DNA of 59,813 nucleotides from Bigelowiella natans CCMP2755 (lineage: Eukaryota > Cercozoa > Chlorarachniophyceae). Below are positions 31,138-42,452 of the stretch, one piece after another (the first letter of the stretch is position 1; the number at the start of each line of letters is the position of its first letter). The notes under the pieces were generated by a model. That model did no database searches. It had not been told where the DNA came from and worked only from the letters and a program-made list of their open reading frames with translations. The DNA lies in contig ADNK01000441.1 in the NCBI GenBank assembly GCA_000320545.1, forward strand, positions 1 through 59,813, given 5' to 3'. The position numbers were made by a program, and so were the translations under genes.

Positions 31138-32626
31138 GTTGAGAAAGCAATCCTCAAGGTGTGCACAAATCGAAGTATTCTGTGTCAGTATGAGACGCTG
31201 CCTATATTGATATAATGCTTTGCCTGTATTCTTACTGCTACTACTACTACAACTGCCATTGTTATTGCTCCATCACCTTCAATTTTAAATGCCGTTCGTT
31301 TCACCGTTCGTTTCACCGTGTCAATAAATTATGCATATGCTGTTGAACGGAATATACGCAAGCGATGGATGGGATCGCACATCTCAAGTAGCTGCTCTGG
31401 CACAGCTTCAGGTTATCGATGTCTAGGACACTATCATCCTGCTCTGCTTCCTCCTCCTCCTCCTCCTCCTCCTCCTCCTCCTTATCTTCTTCATCTTCAC
31501 ATGGTCAGATGGACCCCCATTACCGGACGATGCTAGGCTTCAGCAAATTGATAGAGAAGGACTGGATAGGGTTTGGCCACATGTTCGGCCTTCGCAACGG
31601 CCACGGAAAGTCGCGGTCCAACCCCAGGGATAAGAACCGCTCGCCGATATTCCTGCAGTGGCTCGACGCCGTCTCACAGCTCGTTGGCCAATTCCCTGAC
31701 CATTTCGAGTTCAATGCTGAATTTCTAGCGCGCATCGCCGAGTGCGCGTACTCGTGCCTTTACGGCAACTTCCTCTTCGATTGCGAGCGCGAGAGGCAGA
31801 AACACTTCGTCCGGGCGGGCACTCGGTCGATGTGGAGCACGCTGCTTCTAAACGACAAGTACCGCAACAAGTCGTACGTCGGGGAAGAGAAGGACCGCGA
31901 AGTTGTTCTAGTTCCGTCCTCTCGCAAGACAGCGTTTCGTCTATTCCTCGCCTTCTACGCTCGCTGGGATGAATCACAACCCCGCAGCCCCCTTGCGATT
32001 GGCGACGACAAGTCGCAGCCAGTCCTGCATCACTGGAGAAGCGATGAACTGCTGAAAGGCTATCTCCTTGACGACGAAGAAGACGAAGAGGATGAGGAGG
32101 AGGACGAGGAGGAGAAGGAAATTATCGACGATGCACAAATGTCAAAAGAAGAAGCGGTGGCTCTGCGACAGGTGTTTCAGCACGGCCACTCTTACATATC
32201 CCGCAATCACCGTGATGACTACAACGACGATGACTATGAACAAAAGCAGCAGAAGCAACAGCACCACATTGAGGAGGACAAAGAAGAAGACAGTGGGAAC
32301 CCTCACCACAACAAAAAATACGCGGCGGATAATCTCGCACGGGCACTCCTGCTCAATGCAAACAAGAACAAATTTAAACAGCAGCAACAACAGCAGCGGC
32401 GACTACAGCATGGAGCAGTACCCCCCCCGCCCCGACGATCTCCTCGCAAAGACAATCATCATCGAGCACAGCGGCAACAACACTCTCTCACACCACACAG
32501 GCCCCTCAATGGTCTTCAACCGCCCCCCCCACCCCCGACACGGTAGGATCAGCGCTCGTAGAAACAAAATTAAGAGAAATCATGGCACACATCGATCGCA
32601 CGTTGCAGTCATCACAATTTTTCTAA
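27691..32626 (+). CDS. BAR-GRAM-myotubularin phosphoinositide 3-phosphatase fusion
   Basis: The N-terminus (MASLFGGKKKKKKSFPIFNP) leads into helices split over four exons: LLNDFVRIQIDKWKLQHASV, VGNQHLQQFKDVQKSAIDNK, then LVEDLKIANEKRDKMALKRK. This pattern resembles a BAR domain. A proline-rich linker follows, then a PH-GRAM-like unit (EGIVLKLEKVAYKC, TTLGCLYATNFRAIFLPY). The myotubularin domain comes next: DGKTWVIYRNAGFQVSPTYP, RFPVLTWR, LLRCAQPHSG, VILDCRPKLNAMAN, VEFLNIANIHAVRDS. The active site is C-S-D-G-W-D-R, assembled across an intron (VLVHC/SDGWDRT) at 31063 and about 31360. The CX5R motif is intact, so it should hydrolyse PI3P or PI(3,5)P2 on endosomal membranes. The 3' end is ambiguous because two poly-C tracts change the frame; the reading ending at 32626 gives a helical tail. 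Confidence 0.72.
28573..28609. repeat. (TG)n microsatellite in BAR-myotubularin intron
   Basis: About 18 TG units between the exon ending LEKK and the short exon ILKERHE. Confidence 0.9.
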
Positions 32627-32901
32627 AAAACTACGACATCGCTGAAGATCAGCCTAGCAGTGGCGATCATCAAGTGAGTACGCAATGAGAAGCTCAATTT
32701 TTAGCGCTTATCATTGCTTGCGTGCGCTTGCACTACTGCGCCATGCATCTCTGCTGTCGCATTGAACCATGAATTGATCACAGAAACATAGTTAGAAAGA
32801 ACATTGACAGAACACAACTTGTCATCGCAACAACTGATGACATGCTTCTCTCATCTATCTTGCTTACTTGTATGCGTTGTCAAAACTACGACCACTCATC
32901 T

Positions 32902-33468
32902 TCAAAAGATGTGTGGGTGAGTCTGCCCACGAACCTCTCCAGACGGAACGAGATCGGTGTGAATGTTGAGGTATATCCTTCGTCGTAACATAGCCTGCTG
33001 CAGTGTAGCAATGTTGATGATGTCAAATCCGATTGTGTCTCCACATCCAGCAGCAGGATTGATGTCTTCATTCGTGAAAACGCCTTCAAGCTCATTATTC
33101 TCAAACTCTATGTCCGCAGCACCGATGTCAAGTGTTATGGGACCATTGATGCCAGCCTCCCCGCAGTGAAGATGCATTGCAGTGATGTTCCCGTTCAGAT
33201 CCATGGATTCCAACTTCACCCTGATCTGTTTCAAGCCCTCGTCGAAGATGAACTCGCCCCTTACCATCCCTGGGCTCCCATTGTCGGCAACAATGAAGCC
33301 ACCCGCGTCAGAAGAAGCAACCTCCTGAGCGGATGTAGCCACGGTTCCGTGTTCGAATTGACGTGCGAAGGACAACATGCTGTACTGGGCAGCATTGTTG
33401 GCCTCGAGACGGTTCCAGGCAGCGGAGACGAGGGTGGCGGTGAGGGTTAGAGATGCAACGAGCTTCAT
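32902..33468 (-). CDS. Secreted CHRD-domain protein, copy 1
   Basis: This single-exon frame of 188 codons starts MKLVASLTLTATLVSAAW, a clear signal peptide. It then carries a CHRD domain: GEFIFDEGLKQIRVKLESMD, MHLHCGEAGINGPITLDIG, and the closing RIYLNIHTDLVPSGEVRGQ. CHRD domains (first defined in chordin) occur in secreted bacterial and eukaryotic proteins of mostly unknown role. The gene is almost identical to the copy at 38512, including about 28 bp upstream of the ATG. It ends HPHIF, four residues shorter than the other copy, because of a two-base difference close to the stop. The longer upstream open frame to 33669 lies outside the conserved region and is not used. Confidence 0.85.
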   Translation of the reverse strand: MKLVASLTLTATLVSAAWNRLEANNAAQYSMLSFARQFEHGTVATSAQEVASSDAGGFIVADNGSPGMVRGEFIFDEGLKQIRVKLESMDLNGNITAMHLHCGEAGINGPITLDIGAADIEFENNELEGVFTNEDINPAAGCGDTIGFDIINIATLQQAMLRRRIYLNIHTDLVPSGEVRGQTHPHIF

Positions 33469-34345
33469 CACGTGCAATCTGTTGTAGCAGATAATCAGAG
33501 CAGCACCACACAGCATGTACACACAGACGACGTTTGTTGGCACGATGGTGTACGTACGTGGGAGATCTGTCGAACTGTATGGACGGATGTGGACGTGTTC
33601 CGCTTTGACAGCGCACAATGCAAGGCTATGGAAGCAGTGAGCAGGTACTGCTGGCGGTAATCTCCTCAATTTGGCTCGATTTCACCTCGGAGCAGGCAGC
33701 GCTGTGTGCCCATCAAAGGAAGCGCCCGACCACTGCCGTCGAACACCAACGCGTTGAAAGACCGTTTTTTAATTGGAAGCATTTCCGACTAATCCCGCCT
33801 GCGAATTTGCCGCTGCGACAGGGATGAAATGCGTCATTTCTGATAATTTCGTTCCCTCTCGGCGGATACCCCTCTGCGAGCGAGCTGCAGTGTACACTTC
33901 TTGCCTGACGGCCATCAGCTCTGCTGCTGATTGATCGCATCGATCTTTGCCGATTTTCGCCCAGGCACCCGGCCAGGGTCGACCTCTAAAGCCTCAAGGA
34001 TAGGCGTCTGCTGTCCTGAACGCCGATTCCGGGAAGGGGGGAGGACTGGGGACGGGGTGGAGGGTGGTGGTGGGAGGAATGCTGGTGGGATCCGAGTCTC
34101 TACATCTGTCGCGATTGCTACAGTCATAGGAATGGTAACAATGCTGCTATGGCATCGAAGGCAGGGTGAGTTTCGTGGAATTATCCGAGAGAACTAACCA
34201 TCCCTGGGTCCTGAATTAATTGGATTCATCACTGAAAGGGCAAAGGATTGAGCCGCAGCTGGGGTGTATCTCTCTCAAGGCATCAAGAGCCGACGGTATG
34301 TAACTAAGATAATCCCCCCCCTCCATGTGCTGAAGGTTAAGATTG
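33469..34345. other. Spacer with probable promoters, no firm gene
   Basis: This stretch lies upstream of CHRD copy 1 (-) and of the CWC16-type gene (+). A short candidate first exon, ATGGCATCGAAGGCAG at 34149 before GTGAGT, could start the plus-strand gene, but its phase does not fit the next exon. No repeats or RNA genes are seen. Confidence 0.35.
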
Positions 34346-34349
34346 ACCG

Positions 34350-34485
34350 AAACTACATCTAGGATTCTATATGCCGCACGATTACAGTGGGAGAACCAAC
34401 AAGAGGCAATATTTCAAGGAAACAGGTCTGATTGTGAAGCCGTTATTTGTTCATGCAGTTTCAGCGGTTATGCAGCAGTGTCTGA

Positions 34486-34521
<36 letters not shown>

Positions 34522-36365
34522 GGAGTATAAGTTATCGTACTTTTCCAATCTTCTCCACTATATTATCTTTCCTAACCATTATCTCCTCTCCTCTTCTTCA
34601 TCACTTCCTCCTCCGCAGGACAATGGCACTATGCACATGGGATCAATAAATATCAGAGGCGGGTCGGCCCGTGCACAAAATTCCACACACTCATTCACTC
34701 ACAGCTAAATAACCTTCTCCCCCCCCCTTCTCTTCTATATGTATGCGAATATCATGTGTGTATGTGTGTGTGTTTGGCAACGGGCAGAAAGTTATTCGAT
34801 TCGAGATGCCCTTCAACGTCATGTAAGCTTTGCATTAAATCTGTTCTTCAATATCTCCCTCGCTGAACCATACATGCTACATATGCACGCAGATGCCTCG
34901 GCTGTGAAGAGAAGTTTGGCATTCCCCGGAAAATAGCTAAGGGGGTAAGTTTAAAACAAAATTGCGAGCGCGCATCCATAACAGAACCAGCTATTCAAAC
35001 CAACACGCCACATTCGGTGTTTAACACAATTTGCCTTGCAGCAAAATAACAACTGTGGTCCCTTCGTCACAGCGCCTTGTTTGTTTTGTGTCTGATGGAT
35101 ACTAACTCAAAGGTTCGGTTTGACGCCAAGAAGCGCTTCTACGGGTTTTATCATCACCCCCACAGTTCTCATCCGTCCCTCCCCCAAAATGATACGTCGC
35201 GAGAGCAGCATTGTTAATCTGATAGCTCTCTCCTTTTTCTTTCTTCCTCTTTTCCCTTCTTCATCCCCTCTATCGATCATTGGTTTGTTGGCGTGCCACG
35301 TTGGCGTTTCAACAGACAATATTTTCGGACAAAAATCTACGAATTTATCATGGTGTGCTCCGCGTGCAAGCAGCAGCTTCGAGTGAGGACGAATCCCCGA
35401 GACTGTACGTGACGATAAATGGGCGATATTAGATCTCCTGTGAGGCATACATGTATGATGCTGAACACCGTGTAAGAGGGATGAGAGGATTCCAGGACGA
35501 TAGCAAATGTGAATAAAGTTTGGTGTCTCCTGCTACGTCTCATCCCCTCCGAATAATAATCACCAAAGGGCATTTATAGCTCTCCGTATGCACTTGTTAC
35601 GATTTGCTTTCCTTGTTGCATTTGTCATCGTCGTTGTATTATGTGCGGGTCATGTCGAGCGACCTCCATACAGGAATAAGTACCCATTCTCCGCCCATTG
35701 CTCATATCAGTGTACACAGCTGCGTGCATCTGCGAGTGCGTGAAGATATTGTTTTATTTGCACGTGTAGGCACTTACGATCTCGCTGCAGGACTTCGGAT
35801 GGCTGTTAATAAGCAGAAGGACATGGTTCTTTTTATTATTAGCGCTGCAAAAACATATAGAATGTCAAAGAGATTTTCTTGCCGATGCGTTCCCCCCCCC
35901 CCCCCCCCCCCCCCCTCTCTCTCTCTCTCTCTTTCTCTCTCTTTCCCTCTCACTTTCAGACACTCTCTTCTTTCCTCGCCAAGAGTATGTTTGATCTCTT
36001 TGTGATCGGTGTTGTGTCTGTTCCAACCTACAGGACCTGAGAGAAATGGAGCAAGATAGGCAGGTCGACAATTAGAAAGATCAAAGTGGCAAGCGTTACT
36101 GATGATGATGAGAACAATGAAATTAGGAGTTGTAACCTACTTACAACACCACCACCAGCAACAACTACAACTTCTACAACTACTTCTACTACTACTACTA
36201 CTACTTTATAGCTGCTAGTTTCTTGTTTTAAAAATGATTTTCTGTCATCACAGAAAGCACGAAGCAACCCTTTCTTGCAAATTGAAACCGAAAAAGCGAA
36301 TCTAAAAAGGAGTAAGAATGTGGATCAATTCGGAGCTTTCACCAAGCCGGTTTCTAAAGTAGCAT
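34350..36365 (+). CDS. CWC16/CCDC130-type spliceosome-associated protein
   Basis: Small exons join in phase. FYMPHDYSGRTNKRQYFKET (about 34365) is followed by QWHYAHGINKYQRR (34619), KVIRFEMPFNVICLGCEEKF (34786 and 34893), GIPRKIAKG, VRFDAKKRFYG (35112) and QYFRTKIYEFIMVCSACKQQ, then LRVRTNPRDCT (35315). This follows the CWC16 order: 'I.RFEMPfNI.C..C', 'G.RF.A.KK..G.Y..TkI..F...C..C' and 'TdP...'. All four zinc-ligand cysteines are visible. Family members (YJU2, CCDC130) act in the catalytic steps of pre-mRNA splicing. Later exons are less sure: LREMEQDRQ near 36032 and NPFLQIETEKANLKR near 36275 are candidates. The first exon and 3' end are not fixed; the gene may extend to about 37170. Introns contain a 26-C tract and (GTA)n. 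Confidence 0.68.
35891..35945. repeat. Poly-C (about 26) followed by (CT)n
   Basis: A long C homopolymer running into CT repeats in the CWC16-type gene, a likely intronic pyrimidine tract and a weak point for assembly. Confidence 0.85.
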
Positions 36366-38500
36366 AGCAGCAGCTGAGACGCTAACAGACAGCGGACAAA
36401 TACTACCACCAGTAGCAAATTATCATTTTCGTCAGCTTGCCCTGTGTTGTATCTTTGGTTCAACATTTCTTCTACGACGATATATAGATATTTAAGTGGG
36501 TTACGTGCATCTTCCTTGAGTATGCATGCATACATTCGTACTACGTCGTAATGCCAAGTCTTAATCGCACCAAAGTATAGTTCAGTTTATCTCCCTCCAC
36601 TTATTCCTCCTGAGTGCTCCCTCTACTTCTCCCCTCTGCTACGATGATGACATTATACAGATATCGAAATCGGAGATCAACGACCTTATTACGGTACGAA
36701 CCGCCAACATATCATATATAGGCACGTCAGCCTCTAACCCATCGCAACGTCCCCCTACAAATATCTATTTATCGTGCTACTTGGGTGTTTCTCCTTGTCG
36801 CAGGATGAAGCATAAGAAAGTATTCTTGCCATCCTTCTAATCAGAATCTTATTGATGTAGCCACGTTTTGACAGCATGTTCCTGCGATATCATTTACATC
36901 ATGCTGGTTTTCATTATGTATTCGACATTCTTTCTTAGTACCGCTCAAAGGTACTGGGCCCAAGAAGGGAGGGGCTCCGCGAGGTTAAGAGAATATTTAG
37001 GTGAGCGCTGTTTCAATATCGATGGAAATAAAAGGGGAGAAAGAGTAGGAGAAGACGGAGAGAGGGGCAATTGTAGCGATGTCTTTGTGTGTGGTATGTG
37101 TTTTAAAATCAGTTTGCTTGTTGATTTCAGAGACAGACGGAATGCTCTAAGAGAAGCATATCGATCGGATTGAACTCAGTCTGGTCGCTTTCGAAGCCAC
37201 AACGTCGATCGCTACTAGAGCTTCTTGAGTTGCTACGCGTGTCTGGCAACATATTTAGACATCACACACGTTTTCATTGCAGACAAATCTAGAAATGCAT
37301 GCTACATCCAGGTCGTTATCCGCTTTGCACATGTGATCGATCGGGCGTGGTCACATTGAGCCATATGCATGATGCGATGTGTGCGGCTGCGCATGCGCTG
37401 GGGCACATTCTGACGACAAGCAAGCGTGCTGATGCCAACAAGCTTGAATGGAATGAGCTTGTGCGTGGCCTCACATACACATCACGATGTGTGCAACCGT
37501 TGACGGTGGTGTGACATTGCACTCACACGCATGCAACACGCACCGCTAGACCGGCTGGAACCGGCCATGCGTGACACAAACACAAACTTTGTTGTGAGAT
37601 GCATCCACACGATGATCGATTGTTGATCGATGTGTTGAACGTTGCCAACACCGCAGCACCTGCGCCTCCAGGGTGTCCAATGTGTCAATGATTTTGTCTC
37701 GTCAGCCGTGAGCATTCACACGTTCGGTCGCTGTGTGTGCAAGTGTGCAAAGAGACCAGCTCAAGTCAACTTTTTGCACACGGTTGGCTGGCGCTCTCAC
37801 GTGCAAGCTCCTTGCAGTTGCCGCCCGCCCTGAATCGAAGGAAAGTGCCAGTCACACCCCAATGCGAGGAACAATGGGAACCATGCGCACAAGGTGCAAC
37901 AATGTTTGTTCAACCCGAGAGAGTCACTGGAAACCACACGCAACAAAAAAATGGTCACCCGCGAATGCAATCGGAAATGCTTCGAACTGAAAAACCGCAA
38001 TGTTTCGTCGCATTGGTGTTTCCAAATGCAGTGTTTTGTGCAAAGAATCGAAAATTATGAGCACCAAGGAATTCTAGAGTACGACAAACACCGAAGATTT
38101 TTAGTCTGAATATCGGTTTGAGGCATGGCGCAGTGCACCAAATCACGAGCGTTTGCACCTTCGTCAGAATCCCAAGATCTGGCGCTATTTTGAGTAAACT
38201 TGAGTAGACTGCAGAGATAACTGCACACATCTACACGCTGCGACAAATTATCTTCAATGTCGCAGGGGCAAACGAGACCAATTTCTCATGATCTTTCCGC
38301 ATTTCACATCAACACTGTCACCGATGATCGAACAGTGACAAATAAATCACATTCCTGAGGGAGGCTATCGCACATTTCGACCGGCCCAGATCTCTCGCGT
38401 ACGTCCATCGTGTCAACGTCGTCTGTGTGTGATGCATAGTGCCACTCTGTCCTCGAGTTCCCCTCGTTCCAAATGAATGATGAATTATCTGCTGCAACAG
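36366..38500. other. Long stretch without a supportable gene
   Basis: It may hold the last exons of the CWC16-type gene (a frame ending RDRRNALREAYRSD near 37173). From 37.2 to 38.4 kb, frames of 60-107 codons occur on both strands without domains or splice logic. The sequence is rich in TGTGCA and GCATGC words, as is 45.4-45.9 kb. The last 40 bp upstream of 38512 match the promoter of the other CHRD gene. Confidence 0.35.
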
Positions 38501-38511
38501 ATTTGCACGTG

Positions 38512-39087
38512 ATGAAGCTCGTTACATCTCTAATCCTCACCGCTACCCTCGTCTCCGCTGCCTGGAACCGTCTCGAGGCCAACAATGCTGCCCAGTACAG
38601 CATGTTGTCCTTCGCACGTCAATTCCAACACGGAACCTTGGCTACATCCGCTCAGGAGATTGCTTCTGCCGACACGGGTGGCTTCATTGTTGCCGACAAT
38701 GGGAGCCCAGGGATGGTAAGGGGCGAGTTCATCTTCGACGAGGGCTTGAAACAGATCAGGGTGAAGTTGGAATCCATGGATCTCATAGGAAATGTCACCA
38801 TGACTCATATCCACTGCGGGGGGCCAGGCATTAACGGTCCTGTAGCACTAGACATCGGTGCTGCCGACATAGAGTTTGAGAATAATGAGCTTGAAGGCGT
38901 TTTCACGAATGAAGACATCAATCCTGCTGCTGGATGTGGAGACACAATCGGATTTGACATCATCAACATTGCTACACTGCAGCAGGCTATGTTACGACGA
39001 AGGATATACCTCAACATTCACACTGATGCCATCCCATCTGGAGAGGTTCGTGGGCAGACTCACCCACAGATCTTTGATGAAGATTGA
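38512..39087 (+). CDS. Secreted CHRD-domain protein, copy 2
   Basis: This single exon of 191 codons has the signal peptide MKLVTSLILTATLVSAAW and the same CHRD domain as copy 1. Conserved strands include GEFIFDEGLKQIRVKLESMD, MTHIHCGGPGINGPVALDIG and RIYLNIHTDAIPSGEVRGQ. Differences from copy 1 are few and scattered (for example LNGNITAMHLHC versus LIGNVTMTHIHC). The tail HPQIFDED is complete here. The two genes point away from each other and are separated by about 5 kb that contains the CWC16-type gene, so the pair arose by an inverted duplication. Function unknown; an extracellular or cell-wall role is only a guess. Confidence 0.87.
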   Translation: MKLVTSLILTATLVSAAWNRLEANNAAQYSMLSFARQFQHGTLATSAQEIASADTGGFIVADNGSPGMVRGEFIFDEGLKQIRVKLESMDLIGNVTMTHIHCGGPGINGPVALDIGAADIEFENNELEGVFTNEDINPAAGCGDTIGFDIINIATLQQAMLRRRIYLNIHTDAIPSGEVRGQTHPQIFDED

Positions 39088-40204
39088 TCGCAATTTTGCA
39101 ACTCGATAATCTCTTTCTGTATAAGTGACCAAGATCGATGGGAAAAGTAAAAACTTGACCGACAAAAATATAGCTGTTGATAACAATGTCTATCTTAATT
39201 ACGTTTCGACTTGCTTATCCATCCAATTTGATGATGAGTTGCAATGGCAATACGGCGGCCTACAGTAATTACTCAACGCATCGTACATACCGTGTCACTG
39301 CATCATGTTTGTGATGCTCATACTGCCTAGCAGTACTATGCTACTTATGATGCTAGACTCGACGTCTGTAAGGTAGACAAAGAGCACTGCTACTACTGAT
39401 GCAATGCGAGGAATTGGAAAACATATTGTATAGCACAACTCAACCATCAGATGTTGATGTTGAACGCAGTGTGGAAAATGTGGACAAGAAGTCAGCTGAA
39501 CAGTGTCGAACTGGGCTGACCATGTGCACACGTGGACACGCGATGTGATGCGTGGATGTGTGTGTGTGTGTGTGAGTGTTTGTATTCACGCATACTAGCA
39601 TATTGTCAACATATACGTATGTAGGCGTCAGAATTTCGCACTTTTCTTAGTAACAATTTTTATTTTAAGGAAGTGATACCAGGTCATTTATGGCCTTAAT
39701 TTGCGAAATCATGCTACAGAAGGTTACTAACAACCTGCACCTAAAATGATAAATGTAATCGCTTGCTAATACCATCTTGCAAAAGCTCATGTATTTTCCA
39801 TAGCAACGCTTATCTTTGTGCATCCATCATGAGAAACAATTGAACTTTGTACCGGAAAAGCAATACTCGTCGTTTATGTGAATATGTATTCTGTGCATGC
39901 AGCATCTGCAGGCACATTGTAAGATTTAGCGTGTCTCGCTTTCCCGTTACTAGAACGACTGGTTACTAATGCTACAGCAACTACTAGAACTATCGGCATT
40001 GACTCCGTAATCCCAGTCATAATTTTATTCCATTGGCCCCTTTTTCCTTCCCCGACTCCTTAAAAGATATATATTATTTAGGCTTTAATATTTTTAGGAT
40101 GAGGGCAAGCCCCTAAAGCATTACTGCCCAAAACTAATGTATTCAAAGACGAATGATCTTTGCTGAACACATTTTTGACGCATTTGATAACAGCACTCGG
40201 TATT
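39088..40204. other. Intergenic, no gene seen
   Basis: AT-rich sequence with a (TG)n tract at about 39558-39573. No ORF with recognisable content, no RNA gene, no inverted repeat of note. It includes the 3' flanks of CHRD copy 2 and the SLC35A-type gene, which converge here. Confidence 0.45.
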
Positions 40205-42068
40205 CTACTGTATTACCAGCTCTTTGAGTGGGAAGCCATTGTCATCGCTGGTGTCCTCGTCTTTATCGGGATTCTTTGGCGCCTGTAGCCAGCTCATCTT
40301 GAGTTCGGTGTTCCACCAATCACCTGAGAATTTGAAAATTTTGCCATACACTAGACTCGACCAAATGACGAGGAAAACGCCCAAGACGAAGGATGGGCCC
40401 GTTGTGAATCTAAGTGAGGGTATTGGGACAGCGGTGAGAAGGATATGGAAGGTATAGAGCTTGAGGTGCTTACCCAAAGAGAGGCACCGATATGATGGTC
40501 GCCAAGACGGTGGACAAAGCGTTGGAGAAACCCTTGATGATATTATCGCCGTACCTGCATAAATCATTAACGACAAAGAACAGAAGAAGATTAGGATGAT
40601 AGCCACCGATAAGAGGACACTGATGATGCTGATGATGCTGATGATGATGTATGGTGCACATGACGGTGTGTCCTGCTAACAGTGGAGTGGCATACCCTCG
40701 GCGTTATAGATTATCATTTTTTCTAAGAGCTTGATGTGCACGCGCATTTGCGGTGAGTGGTGTGTGCGTGTGTTTGTTTTGCACTGACTTAACAATGAGC
40801 GCCACAAGGAGTCCTCCACAGGCGTTGTTGAATGCCAGGGCTATGACGGACCCGTTAAACCCCCTAAATGGGTTCTGTGCGTCATATGTTGGCGAGATAA
40901 TCACCACTGGGAGCCTGAGAGAGGGGGGAACGGCGGGATACCAAAGGTAGCACGAGTAGGTAGAAACCAGCAAGACTCAAATAGAAGCCACACATTCTTA
41001 TCATCCTTCAGTGTTTTCGCTCGAATTCTGTAATCCCCAAGAATGCATGTGACAATTTTATTATTTTGTTTTTTATGTGATGTTGTTGCCAACCCAAGTA
41101 TTATCGTGAACATGGCCAACTGGATATTTCGCACCCACAACGATGGCTTCTTGGCCCCCTATCGTTGCGTTTGTTCGTCAGAAGTGGCGGAGTGAGCGTA
41201 TATGATGTAACACTATGCAGATACAACACGACTGACATATCCCATTTCCTTTGAGGAGGAGATAATAAATTTGTTCCCCACATGTGCATTAGTATCCTTT
41301 CCTTCCCCCCAAGTATTTCACCACCACCGTTACCTCTGCAGTCTTCACCATCTTTTCGAAATACACGTTAGCAAATCCAGAGCAGCACGCTGCAATAACT
41401 ACATACATCAATCCAAGGAACATGTCTCCTCCTAATTCTATGGATGAGGAGTCTGCTGCAGCAGCTTCTCTAGACCTCGAATCGCTGGAGCTCGAGGTTT
41501 GGACCTGTGGGGATGATGACGGGGAAATTACTGCCATGATTCACAGATAAATCGTTGTGTTTCTGTTTATAATATCATTTTTTTAACTTCTTATTACCAA
41601 TGCGACCCCAACTGCGAGGAAGCAGATTCCTAGCCACTTGAACCGCTCCAAGCGGCGACCGAGCATCAAGACAGATAGCAGTGCCACGATGAATGTTTTC
41701 CCTTGATAGGTTACCTGGAACACTGCTGCGGGGAGGTATGTATTCGACTGCTGGATGCAGTTGTTTTGGATGAAAAACAGTACCGCAGGTACGGCGAGAC
41801 GAAGTGTTGAAGTAGGGCGGGACACAATCTCCGAGTTTAAGGTTGAAACCAACCTTCCCAGGCCGACCTCGTTTCCGAGGAGGAGCAGCGACGCGATTAA
41901 CTTGGTGGTTTCTTGGATGACCACCATAAGTGGCACACAATAAGGATCGCCAGCTTCTGAGGTGCGAGCATACCGGGTCATCAGGGGGACGGATGCATTC
42001 TGGAAGGTCAGGATGATGAACACTGCACTGCGAATGGTCGCCTCGGATAGGAAGCCCTGAGTCTTCAT
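40205..42068 (-). CDS. SLC35A-type nucleotide-sugar transporter
   Basis: Six exons join in phase: 42068-41598, 41504-41334, 41149-41094, 40914-40789, 40554-40474 and 40409-40205, giving about 370 residues. The text matches the UDP-galactose, CMP-sialate and UDP-GlcNAc carrier family: AVFQVTYQGKTFIVALLSVL with MLGRRLERFKWLG, GFANVYFEKMVKTAE, SLWVRNIQLAMFTIILG, NPFRGFNGSVIALAFNNACG, then KYGDNIIKGFSNALSTVLAT. Ten hydrophobic segments are expected. The protein exchanges a nucleotide sugar for the nucleoside monophosphate across the Golgi or ER membrane. Which sugar is not predictable. A polar serine-rich loop (QTSSSSDSRSREAAAADSSS) sits between the two halves, where family members also vary. The start is ATG 42068; an in-frame GTG six bases upstream is not needed. 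Confidence 0.88.
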
Positions 42069-42452
42069 CGTCACCCTGCTGAAAGCATCAGACAGTTAGA
42101 CCATCACGAACACAATAAACCTCATAAACACACGCCTCTGAGCAAGATGCACATTGAACCACCGTGGAGAGTCTCACTGGCGGAGTGGACGTCGCGTGGC
42201 TCAGGCCTCGATGGAGAATCTGCTCTATTTTTGGATTACGTAACCATCGTACGATGACGAAAAATCGTTGTCGCACCACAAGAATTCGCAGACTTTGTTT
42301 TTTTAATTTTACGTCGCAGATGCCTAATTCCCAACTGCGACAACCTCCACCACCCACCACAAACACATCCAGAATTATCTAGGGACCCTATTTGGATTTC
42401 TCCGGGTACCTACCTACGTCGCCTAAACATCGAGCCATAGGCGTGGACTCTG

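Noticed and set aside
33469-33669. N-terminal extension of CHRD copy 1 upstream of ATG 33468
   Set aside because: The conserved part and signal peptide begin at MKLVASL, and the sequence upstream is not shared with copy 2 beyond about 28 bp.
37299-37514. 71-codon plus-strand frame beginning MLHPGRYPLCTCDR
   Set aside because: Looks protein-like in composition, but there is no domain, no adjoining exon in phase, and it lies in TGTGCA-rich sequence that yields open frames on both strands.
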